Positions 1 to 4,335 of a stretch of DNA of 5,288 bases are shown here, in pieces. The notes under the pieces were generated by a model, which saw nothing but the letters and a program-made list of their open reading frames with translations, was not told where the DNA came from and searched no databases. How positions within the stretch are numbered: the stretch's first letter is position 1; every line of letters starts with the position of its first letter. A program made the position numbers and the translations under genes. Source of the stretch: Candidatus Moranbacteria bacterium UBA2206 (GTDB lineage: Bacteria > Patescibacteriota > Minisyncoccia > Moranbacterales > UBA2206); assembly GCA_002328565.1 (NCBI GenBank), contig DCUU01000072.1:1-5288 (forward strand), written 5' to 3'.

Positions 1-352
1 GAATTAGAATCTCTTCGGAGATCTTCGGCGGCTTGGCCGCTTCTTTCTTTTTTAATTTATTAATTTGCTTTACAACAATAAAAATTGCAAAACCAATGAT
101 CAGGAAATCAACTACTGCGTTTATAAATAAGCCATAATTGAGAGTTATCGCTTGCGTTGTTTCAGTTGCTTTTTTGAGGGTAATGGCAAAATTAGAAAAA
201 TCTATCCCACCCAGCAACACCCCAATTGGAGGCATGATGATGTCAGCAACGAGCGAACTGATTATTTTACCAAAAGCCGCCCCGATAATGATTCCAACTG
301 CCATATCCACAACGTCACCCTTCACAGCAAATTCCTTAAATTCTTTAAACAT
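1..352 (-). CDS. mscL: Large-conductance mechanosensitive channel MscL (C-terminal end cut by window edge)
   Basis: Translated by hand from the minus strand, starting at the ATG at 350-352; 117 residues are visible before the window ends. MscL is a homopentameric membrane channel that opens under membrane tension to release solutes during hypo-osmotic shock. The N-terminus begins MFKEFKEFAVKGDVVDMAVG, the amphipathic helix and start of TM1 typical of the family. TM1 covers about residues 15-48, with the small-residue pore-lining stretch GIIIGAAFGKIISSLV. A short extracellular loop (about 49-70) follows, then TM2 at about 72-97 (NYGLFINAVVDFLIIGFAIF), then a Lys-rich stretch (about 96-106) and the start of the C-terminal helix (SEEILI). 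E. coli MscL has 136 residues, so roughly 15-25 are probably missing. No clear Shine-Dalgarno sequence precedes the ATG. The plus-strand open frames here are shadows of this gene. Confidence 0.95.
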   Translation of the reverse strand, partial: MFKEFKEFAVKGDVVDMAVGIIIGAAFGKIISSLVADIIMPPIGVLLGGIDFSNFAITLKKATETTQAITLNYGLFINAVVDFLIIGFAIFIVVKQINKLKKKEAAKPPKISEEILI

Positions 353-389
353 AATATTGTATTGTAAATTAGAAAATTAAATATCTATT

Positions 390-424
390 AAAAAAATTTG
401 CCGGAACGGGCGTGCAACCCGGTT
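390..424 (-). terminator. Possible intrinsic terminator downstream of ogt
   Basis: Read on the minus strand after the ogt stop, the copy-A hairpin (GAAC, bulged C, GGG, seven-base loop, CCCGTTC) is followed by CGGCAAA and then a run of seven T (390-396 on the plus strand). It could end the csaA-ogt transcript before mscL. The gap between stem and T-run is longer than in a classical terminator, and the hairpin is part of a dispersed repeat, so this is a weak call. Confidence 0.3.
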
Positions 425-429
425 CGTTA
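403..429 (+). repeat. REP-like hairpin repeat, copy A (degenerate)
   Basis: This is a diverged copy of the GGAG-hairpin repeat, in the same orientation as the copy at 3529-3564. It reads GGAACGGGCGTGCAACCCGG followed by TTCGTTA. The stem pairs GAAC + GGG with CCC + GTTC around one bulged G. The inner C-G pair of the other copies is lost. The outer G-T wobble of the consensus is an A-T pair here, so the outer stem is kept or improved. A second module shared only with the 3529 copy lies 56 bases on, at 459-486. Confidence 0.7.
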
Positions 430-458
430 TTTTGTTTATTAATTCGCTTTAGCTCCAT

Positions 459-486
459 TTTACAACAAGCATTTAAACTTGACCAG
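459..486 (+). repeat. Second repeat module associated with copy A
   Basis: This 28-base stretch begins TTTACAACAAG and ends CTTGACCAG. It matches 3593-3620 at 23 of 28 positions with no gaps; the 11-base head and 9-base tail are identical and the differences cluster between them. It starts 56 bases after the GGAA of copy A; the partner starts 58 bases after the GGAG of copy C. The CAAG...CTTG ends are complementary, so it can also fold. Confidence 0.65.
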
Positions 487-493
487 CAATATT

Positions 494-1006
494 TTAAATT
501 AATATTTCTTTTTCTAATTTCAATAATCTTCTTTTTATCAATAATCCTCCGCTATAGCCAGTCAAAGCACCATCGCTCCCGATGATTCTGTGACACGGGA
601 TGATTAATGCAATTGGATTTGCCCCGGTTGCGTTGGCAACGGCTCGAACTGATTTCTCCCTCCCTATTTTCCTCGCCAGATCGAGATACGAAGCGGTTTT
701 CCCATATCCCACTTTTGCCAAGGCCCGCCAGACAATTTTTTGAAAATCAGTCCCGGTCATTAAAATTTTTATATCAAATTCTTTTCTTTTTTCGGTTAAA
801 TATTCATCAATTTGTCTCTTTGTCTCTTCCAAAATATCATCACTTTTTTCAATAAATTCTGCGCCCAAAACATCCTTTATTCTTTTATCTACTTTTCCCC
901 TCATCTTTCTTCGCCTGAAATCAAGCAAGCACAATTTGCCGTCAGAAGAACCCAAAATCAACTCTCCGATTTTAGTTTTGTAATACTGAATATTTATTTG
1001 ATTCAT
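494..1006 (-). CDS. ogt: Methylated-DNA--[protein]-cysteine S-methyltransferase (Ogt/MGMT)
   Basis: This 170-residue protein directly reverses O6-alkylguanine (and O4-alkylthymine) in DNA by transferring the alkyl group to its own cysteine, a single-turnover suicide reaction. The active-site motif PCHR is at residues 137-140, with Cys138 the acceptor. The C-terminal DNA-binding domain starts near TDFQKIVWRAL (86-96). RAVANA (121-126) is the recognition-helix region and holds the conserved arginine finger, and GYSGG (150-154) closes the active-site pocket. Residues 1 to about 80 form the less conserved N-terminal domain. The length matches E. coli Ogt (171). It starts 9 bases after the csaA stop, so the two are probably co-transcribed. 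The 9-base gap is almost all A/T, with no Shine-Dalgarno sequence. The stop is TAA. No Ada-type regulatory domain is present. Confidence 0.96.
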   Translation of the reverse strand: MNQINIQYYKTKIGELILGSSDGKLCLLDFRRRKMRGKVDKRIKDVLGAEFIEKSDDILEETKRQIDEYLTEKRKEFDIKILMTGTDFQKIVWRALAKVGYGKTASYLDLARKIGREKSVRAVANATGANPIALIIPCHRIIGSDGALTGYSGGLLIKRRLLKLEKEILI

Positions 1007-1015
1007 AAAAAATTT

Positions 1016-1348
1016 CTAATAAAGGCGTCCACCAAGAGGAACATTTTTGTCGGGAATTATTAAAATACATTCGTGCTTATCATCGGGCAAACCCAAAACC
1101 AAGACCTCGGACACTGCCGGACCAATTTGCCGAGGTGGAAAATTTACCACGCACAAAACTTGCTTGCCTATCAAATCTTCTATTTCATAGTTTTGTGGCA
1201 ATTGCGCGCAAGACTTTTTAACGCCAAGTTCCTCCCCGAGATCAATCTTGAGTTTATAAGACGCTTTTCGCGCTTCAGGAAAATTTTCCACCTCGAAAAT
1301 TTTCCCAACACGAATATCTAGCTTTTGAAAATCATCATATGTCGCCAT
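1016..1348 (-). CDS. csaA: CsaA-type tRNA-binding (OB-fold) protein
   Basis: This 110-residue protein matches CsaA in length and motifs and is a stand-alone EMAP/Trbp111-like OB-fold domain. In Bacillus subtilis CsaA has export-related chaperone activity; family members dimerise and the fold binds tRNA. The family pattern is DFQKLDIRVGKI at residues 6-17, then ELGVKKSCAQLPQNY (about 40-54), GKQVLCVVNFPPRQIG (61-76), and a C-terminal IIPDKNVPLGGRLY. The usual SSAQ is SCAQ here. The ATG at 1346-1348 is supported by an AAAGG eight bases upstream (1357-1361 on the plus strand). The stop is TAG. It is the first gene of a two-gene unit with ogt. The functional link between the two is unclear and they may simply share a promoter. 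Confidence 0.93.
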   Translation of the reverse strand: MATYDDFQKLDIRVGKIFEVENFPEARKASYKLKIDLGEELGVKKSCAQLPQNYEIEDLIGKQVLCVVNFPPRQIGPAVSEVLVLGLPDDKHECILIIPDKNVPLGGRLY

Positions 1349-1356
1349 AATATTAA

Positions 1357-1361
1357 CCTTT
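1357..1361 (-). promoter_or_regulatory. Ribosome binding site of csaA
   Basis: AAAGG on the minus strand lies eight bases before the csaA ATG. It is one of only two convincing Shine-Dalgarno sequences in the window and fixes this start. Confidence 0.6.
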
Positions 1362-1417
1362 AAGTATTAAATTTTTATCTCAATTTTCTAGCAGAAACAT
1401 CCCTCTGCCCTGGATAC

Positions 1418-1494
1418 TTTTTGTTTATCTTAATTGAAGGCGTTATATAAATTTAAGAAACTAATGAACCGGGCTGCAAGCCCGCTCCAGCAGG
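1418..1494 (-). repeat. REP-like hairpin repeat, copy B (77-base form)
   Basis: This copy matches 4436-4512 at 74 of 77 positions without gaps, the best-conserved pair in the window. On the minus strand it reads CCTGCT, then GGAG, then CGGGCT-TGC-AGCCCG, GGTTCATTAG, then an AT-rich tail to about 1418. The core is a six-base-pair stem with a three-base loop. An outer GAGC/GTTC pairing is possible around one bulged G. It lies between kinase 1 and csaA, where it cannot be coding in any of the neighbouring genes. Confidence 0.88.
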
Positions 1495-1544
1495 TAACTT
1501 CTGAAGTGTTTTTTATTGATGACATCGCGCCTATATTTTAATAG

Positions 1545-1574
1545 ACTAATGAACTCGAATGCAAATCCGCACCA
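1545..1574 (-). repeat. REP-like hairpin repeat, copy E (decayed)
   Basis: ACTAATGAAC...TGCAA...CCGC.CCA matches the corresponding 30 bases of copy B at 23 positions, in the same orientation and about 80 bases away. The changes destroy the GC stem, so this looks like a decayed tandem neighbour of copy B that can no longer fold. Confidence 0.5.
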
Positions 1575-1593
1575 AAAAATAAGCCTAGCCCGT

Positions 1594-2202
1594 CTATTTA
1601 ATTAATTCCTTTATCTGATTGATATAATCTTCACGATTACCGATTTTTACAACAGAAAAACCATGCTTTTCTGCTTCTCTGATTATGTAATCATTGAATT
1701 CTATTACCCATTCAACTTCTTTTTCCTTTACGTCATCAGGGTATTTACTTGCGTCATCCCATAATCCTCTCGTAAAAATTGTTTTACGAATGCGTTCTTT
1801 GTCGTCATCTACTAGAAAAATAACCTTTATTTCTTTATGTTCCACAGACAACCCCTTTACTAGATGAGGCAAGACAGCCACGCCTTCAATTATGAAATCC
1901 CCCCAAACATAATCCGTCTCAATCAAAGCACTAACACCTTTCCAAACATCAACACTTTCATCGATCTCGTGTTTGACAATTTCTAGAACAGATTTACTTG
2001 AGAGAAAATTAACTGCCATTTCCGATGTGGCTTCTGAATGTAAAAAAAGGTTTGGAAAGTCATCCTTTCTAACAATTTTTCTCATTTGTTCTCGAATCGT
2101 GTCTGTGGAAATCCAGGGAATTTTAAGAGCTTCAGCAATTTTTCTGGCAGTATAACTTTTCCCCGCAGTTGGAGCGCCACCGAATAGTATTATTTTATTC
2201 AT
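1594..2202 (-). CDS. P-loop small-molecule or zeta-type kinase, paralog 1
   Basis: A 202-residue P-loop NTPase with a Walker A motif GAPTAGKS at residues 9-16. PWISTDTIREQM (29-40) follows, where Asp34 is at the position that often coordinates Mg or the acceptor in nucleoside/shikimate/zeta-type kinases. DFIIEGVAVLP (102-112) forms the central beta strand with Glu106. KERIRKTIFTRG (135-146) is a plausible arginine-bearing lid. A C-terminal segment HGFSVVKIGNREDYINQIKEL ends the fold. The fold suggests ATP-dependent phosphoryl transfer to a small molecule; the substrate cannot be named. It could also be compared with 2-phosphoglycerate kinase or zeta toxin, but there is no epsilon-like antitoxin gene beside it. 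It lies 18 bases after the alternate-frame stop of its paralog and is probably the last gene of a three-gene unit. The leader is A/T only with no Shine-Dalgarno sequence. The stop is TAG. Confidence 0.85.
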   Translation of the reverse strand: MNKIILFGGAPTAGKSYTARKIAEALKIPWISTDTIREQMRKIVRKDDFPNLFLHSEATSEMAVNFLSSKSVLEIVKHEIDESVDVWKGVSALIETDYVWGDFIIEGVAVLPHLVKGLSVEHKEIKVIFLVDDDKERIRKTIFTRGLWDDASKYPDDVKEKEVEWVIEFNDYIIREAEKHGFSVVKIGNREDYINQIKELIK

Positions 2203-2220
2203 AATTATTATTAAATTATT

Positions 2221-2307
2221 TTAGACTGTCGTTAAATAATCATTTGCCTTCTTAATTTGATCATCAAAATCATTGTCCATATTTAAAACTTTAAAGCCGT
2301 TTTTTTT
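2221..2307 (-). other. Alternate-frame C-terminal tail of kinase paralog 2, after an A8 frameshift
   Basis: On the minus strand, eight A (2300-2307) separate kinase 2 from an open alternate frame ending at TAA 2221-2223. It reads NGFKVLNMDNDFDDQIKKAN, then DYLTTV. This aligns with HGFSVVKIGNREDYINQIKE at the end of the paralogous kinase. The joined product would be 208 residues against 202 for the paralog. The tail is reached by dropping one A from the run (or a +1 shift). A standard -1 ribosomal shift would not reach it. The joined gene would end 18 bases before the next ATG, so the empty gap otherwise left between the two kinases is explained. Confidence 0.75.
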
Positions 2308-2848
2308 CAGATTCTTTTTCAAAAAAATCTCCATATTCGCAAATCATGTTCGCGATTTTATGATAAGTTTCTTCATTTTTTGTTCTTGCGATTATCCAAT
2401 CATTTGGTGTTGTGCTTTTTTTAATATCGCAAACAAATTTCTCCTTGTTGGATTTAATAAGAAAAATACTCCTAATTTTCCCTGTATATTTCAAGTTTAG
2501 TTCTGCAACAAGCTCTGGCTCAACATGATACCCTTCGATGATGAAATCATTGCCGTCAGTAAGTTCGCAAACCGTGAACATATCAACTGCCTCGTAAACA
2601 GTTTTTGCTTGTTGTTGATAAGCCTCGATGATTTCCTGCGACGAAAATTTAGAATATTTTTCATCATTATCCTTACCTCGCTGGTAGCTAGTCGGAAATT
2701 TTTTTAAAAAATCATCCTTGTTCATATAAGGTTTAATCACACACTGAAGTGTGTCCGTAGAAATCCATGGAATTCCCAATGATTTTGATAATGTTTTTGC
2801 CAAAGTTGTCTTCCCGCATTTTGGAGGACCGCCAATTAGATATATCAT
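2291..2848 (-). CDS. P-loop small-molecule or zeta-type kinase, paralog 2 (C-terminus frameshifted)
   Basis: The uninterrupted frame gives 185 residues, clearly paralogous to the next gene. Walker A GPPKCGKT is at 7-14, GIPWISTDT at 25-33 with Asp32, DFIIEGYHVEPELV at 101-114, and an Arg/Lys-containing lid region around 141-157 (DIKKSTTPNDWIIART). It differs from its sister in the middle (DNDEKYSKFSSQEIIEAYQQ), so this is an old duplication. The frame ends KESEKKRL just after a run of eight A. One base fewer in that run would extend the protein to 208 residues with a tail homologous to the sister (see 2221-2307). The start at 2846-2848 is the only ATG before the P-loop and has only a weak AGG upstream. 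The gene follows the phosphatase gene by 33 bases. The substrate is unknown; the gene may be a true frameshift, a slippage-dependent gene or a sequencing error. Confidence 0.8.
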   Translation of the reverse strand: MIYLIGGPPKCGKTTLAKTLSKSLGIPWISTDTLQCVIKPYMNKDDFLKKFPTSYQRGKDNDEKYSKFSSQEIIEAYQQQAKTVYEAVDMFTVCELTDGNDFIIEGYHVEPELVAELNLKYTGKIRSIFLIKSNKEKFVCDIKKSTTPNDWIIARTKNEETYHKIANMICEYGDFFEKESEKKRL

Positions 2849-2881
2849 AGCCTAAAATAATTTTTATAATAATAGCAAATT

Positions 2882-3424
2882 TTACTCAATACTGTATTGC
2901 CAGCCCGGTTGCCACGCTTTCCTTTTGCGCCAATCATCTTCAAATGCTTTTCCCCATGACTTACCCGCTACTAAAACATCAAGGGCTAATTGTGGTGCTT
3001 TATGGGCAACAATGGCAACCGACTTATCATCATATTTTTTTTTCAGATAATCAATAAAGTCACTTATCCTAGCTTTTACGTCCTCGTAGCTTTCACCGCC
3101 AGGAAATCTCTTCGCTATATTAATCTCTTGCATGGGCTCAACTATTTCAGAGGGATAAGCATTATATTCCCCATAATTACACTCTCGCAATCTTTCATCC
3201 TGCACAATTTCAACATCACCCCCAAAAATTAATTCTGCCGAATGCACAGCTCGTTTTAGGTCAGAGCAAAAAACGACATCAAAGCTTTCATCTTTGACTA
3301 AATATTTCAGTTCAACTGACTGCTTAATACCCAACTCCGAAAGCTCAACATCAAACCAACCAGAAGAGAGCTTCTTTTCGTTGTCTGTAGTAGTCCCATG
3401 CACAAAGTAGGTGATTTTTATCAT
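2882..3424 (-). CDS. Histidine phosphatase (phosphoglycerate mutase-like) family protein with VHG in place of RHG
   Basis: Starting from the ATG at 3422-3424 this is 180 residues. The upstream TTG (3431-3433) would add three residues but is less likely. The family transfers phosphate through a phosphohistidine. Visible landmarks are FVHGTT (7-12) with the nucleophile-position His9, SDLKRA (54-59) with Arg58, RLRECNYGEY (78-87) with the acid-position Glu81, and AIVAHKAPQ (137-145) with the second His141. The family signature RHG is VHG here: the phosphate-binding arginine beside the nucleophile is valine. The usual small or glycine-rich context after the second His is replaced by KAP. The C-terminus is rich in Trp and basic residues (WRKRKAWQPGWQY). 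I recall similar YFVHGTT proteins in Patescibacteria, which argues against random damage, but cannot verify this. It is the first gene of a unit with two P-loop kinases. Substrate and activity are unknown. Confidence 0.85.
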   Translation of the reverse strand: MIKITYFVHGTTTDNEKKLSSGWFDVELSELGIKQSVELKYLVKDESFDVVFCSDLKRAVHSAELIFGGDVEIVQDERLRECNYGEYNAYPSEIVEPMQEINIAKRFPGGESYEDVKARISDFIDYLKKKYDDKSVAIVAHKAPQLALDVLVAGKSWGKAFEDDWRKRKAWQPGWQYSIE

Positions 3425-3495
3425 GTTGATCAAAATATTGATTGAATTGCCCCTCGTTAGAACGAGCTACTATTCCCTGTCTACGACCTTGAACT

Positions 3496-3525
3496 TTTTT
3501 AGTCCCAACTGAAATGCTGAGTCAA
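3496..3525 (-). promoter_or_regulatory. Possible promoter of the phosphatase-kinase unit
   Basis: On the minus strand, TTGACT (3520-3525) and TAAAAA (3496-3501) are separated by 18 bases, giving five and four matches to the sigma70 hexamers. Transcription would start about 65 bases before the ATG. The -35 abuts repeat copy C. AT-rich sequence yields such matches by chance, so this is tentative. Confidence 0.25.
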
Positions 3526-3528
3526 TTA

Positions 3529-3564
3529 CCTGCTGGAGCGGGATTGCAGCCCGGTTCATTAGTT
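3529..3564 (+). repeat. REP-like hairpin repeat, copy C
   Basis: Thirty-six bases match the reverse complement of copies B and D with a single difference (CGGGAT for CGGGCT), which puts one mismatch in the six-base-pair stem. It begins CCTGCTGGAG and ends GGTTCATTAGTT. After this the sequence departs from B and D and instead resembles the flank of copy A, including the 28-base module at 3593-3620. Confidence 0.88.
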
Positions 3565-3592
3565 AGTTTTCCCACAAAGAATCCATCTTTAG

Positions 3593-3620
3593 TTTACAAC
3601 AAGGATTAGCGCTTGACCAG
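3593..3620 (+). repeat. Second repeat module associated with copy C
   Basis: Begins TTTACAACAAG and ends CTTGACCAG, 23 of 28 identical to 459-486 with no gap, at almost the same distance from the hairpin head (58 against 56 bases). It shows that copies A and C are a longer subtype of about 85 bases, distinct from the B/D subtype. Confidence 0.65.
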
Positions 3621-3749
3621 TACCAATCCTTCCGGTTTATTGACAGACCTTTCCTCCCCGACGAGATTATTGTGAATATATTTTATTTTTTAGAAAAGAA
3701 ATCCTCTTGGTAAAAAGTGCCAAATGTTTGTACACATTACCCGTTGACC

Positions 3750-3778
3750 TTGACAAGACTACTATTTTCTGCTATACT
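3750..3778 (+). promoter_or_regulatory. Strong sigma70-type promoter of lipoprotein 1
   Basis: TTGACA (3750-3755) is a perfect -35, the spacer is exactly 17 bases, and TATACT (3773-3778) is a five-of-six -10 preceded by TGC, an extended -10. Transcription should begin near 3784-3786, leaving a leader of about 52 bases before the ATG. This is by far the best promoter in the window. Confidence 0.85.
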
Positions 3779-3781
3779 GTA

Positions 3782-3803
3782 TTGAACACTGATTTAGTGT
3801 CAA
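3782..3803 (+). promoter_or_regulatory. Palindrome over the predicted transcription start of lipoprotein 1
   Basis: TTGAACACT (3782-3790) and AGTGTCAA (3796-3803) are complementary except for one extra A, around a five-base centre GATTT. It starts four bases after the -10 hexamer and covers the predicted start site. That position would suit a repressor operator, or a 5' hairpin that stabilises the mRNA. Which of these applies cannot be told from sequence. Confidence 0.45.
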
Positions 3804-3824
3804 TTTCACATCAACCGAAAAAAC

Positions 3825-3829
3825 GAGGA
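3825..3829 (+). promoter_or_regulatory. Ribosome binding site of lipoprotein 1
   Basis: GAGGA lies seven bases before the ATG at 3837, close to ideal spacing, and fixes this start. Most other genes in the window lack such a site. Confidence 0.8.
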
Positions 3830-3836
3830 ATCCGAA

Positions 3837-4268
3837 ATGAAAAAAGGATTATTACTGCCGTTGTTGTGTGTATTTTCCATGATTATAATCGCTTGCGATG
3901 GGACAAAAACAGAGGTTTCTGACCCCAAAACAGGCAAAGCGACCGTTATGGGGAAAACTTTCGTTCCGGCTGATTCTGGCGTTTCCGTGCGTATCACTGG
4001 AGGCGGCCCAGGAACATTAGGCATCGGGGTTGGCGGAGTAGGGATTGGTCTCGGCAGCGGATTACAAATGGATCTCGATTCTGATCCCGACCGCTTTGTC
4101 ATCAAATTGTCTTTTAACAACAAGATGATGGAAAAAGAGGTATCGTCGGAGAAATACAGCAAAATAGAACTCGGGGCTGAGCTGATTGTCACCTATCGTG
4201 AAAAACGATGGGTCGACAAAGATGGCCAAGTAATTAAAAGCGTTTACTGGATAGAAAAAATTGAATAA
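3837..4268 (+). CDS. Small glycine-rich lipoprotein of unknown function
   Basis: A 143-residue protein with a type II signal peptide: MKKG, a hydrophobic stretch (5-18) and a lipobox ending IIAC with Cys20 as the lipidated residue, followed by Asp21. Residues 55-75 are strikingly glycine-rich (GGGPGTLGIGVGGVGIGLGS), alternating Gly with Leu/Ile/Val. The C-terminal half (about 78-143) looks like a small beta-rich domain with the charged strand-like segments RFVIKLSF, ELIVTYREKRWVD and SVYWIEKIE. I recognise no named family. It is the only plus-strand gene here. It forms a complete single-gene transcription unit with a consensus promoter, a good ribosome binding site and an intrinsic terminator. 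Its GC content is about 45 percent by hand count, against about 37 percent sampled in the next lipoprotein gene. It is bracketed by inverted repeat copies C and D. These traits suggest a different origin or strong expression; both are inferences. Confidence 0.85.
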   Translation: MKKGLLLPLLCVFSMIIIACDGTKTEVSDPKTGKATVMGKTFVPADSGVSVRITGGGPGTLGIGVGGVGIGLGSGLQMDLDSDPDRFVIKLSFNNKMMEKEVSSEKYSKIELGAELIVTYREKRWVDKDGQVIKSVYWIEKIE

Positions 4269-4287
4269 TCCCGAAACCGGGTTATTC
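4263..4287 (+). other. Hairpin overlapping the lipoprotein 1 stop codon
   Basis: GAATAA, one bulged T, CCCG, loop AAAC, CGGGTTATTC form a ten-base-pair stem that includes the TAA stop (4266-4268). No T-run follows. It sits six bases before the true terminator stem and may protect the 3' end or be incidental. Confidence 0.5.
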
Positions 4288-4292
4288 ACAAC

Positions 4293-4335
4293 AACCCCTC
4301 GTAGAACCAATAATGTTCTGCGAGGGGTTTTAATT
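4293..4335 (+). terminator. Strong intrinsic terminator of lipoprotein 1
   Basis: A 15-base-pair stem (4293-4307 with 4315-4329; one T-G wobble) begins AACCCCTCG and closes with CGAGGGGTT around a seven-base loop. It is followed by TTAATTT. The stem has a GC-rich base and A/T ends, so on the minus strand a short T-rich tract also follows weakly, but it lies where it ends the lipoprotein transcript. Confidence 0.9.

Larger units (their letters stand above)
3425..3836. other. Divergent intergenic region between the phosphatase unit and lipoprotein 1
   Basis: This 412-base stretch holds no gene. From left to right it contains a small palindrome CTCGTT-AG-AACGAG (3453-3466) and the tentative minus-strand promoter (3496-3525). 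Next come repeat copy C (3529-3564) and its second module (3593-3620). An inverted repeat AAGGATT (3601-3607) / AATCCTT (3625-3631) overlaps that module. The consensus plus-strand promoter of the lipoprotein (3750-3778) and the palindrome over its start (3782-3803) complete it. Between about 3632 and 3740 I see nothing convincing. Confidence 0.7.

Noticed and set aside
138..380. Two overlapping plus-strand open frames of 71-80 residues
   Set aside because: They lie antisense to mscL, whose minus-strand translation shows clear family features, and they have no recognisable protein pattern.
1470..1488. Repeat hairpins B and D as ordinary terminators
   Set aside because: No T-run follows the stem in either direction, and copies lie upstream as well as downstream of genes.
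1594..2848. Zeta-type toxin-antitoxin locus
   Set aside because: The kinases have the right fold class, but there is no small antitoxin gene adjacent. Two paralogs downstream of a phosphatase do not fit a toxin-antitoxin pair.
3431..3433. TTG as start of the phosphatase gene
   Set aside because: It adds only MIN before the ATG at 3422-3424. Family members begin a few residues before the first strand, and neither start has a Shine-Dalgarno sequence to favour TTG.
3640..3645. A second perfect TTGACA
   Set aside because: No acceptable -10 hexamer lies 16-19 bases downstream (the sequence there is GAGATTATTG), so it is not called a promoter.
3806..4310. Minus-strand open frames of 128 and 82 residues opposite lipoprotein 1
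   Set aside because: The plus-strand gene has a promoter, ribosome binding site, signal peptide and terminator. The Pro/Thr-rich antisense product is simply the shadow of its glycine-rich codons.
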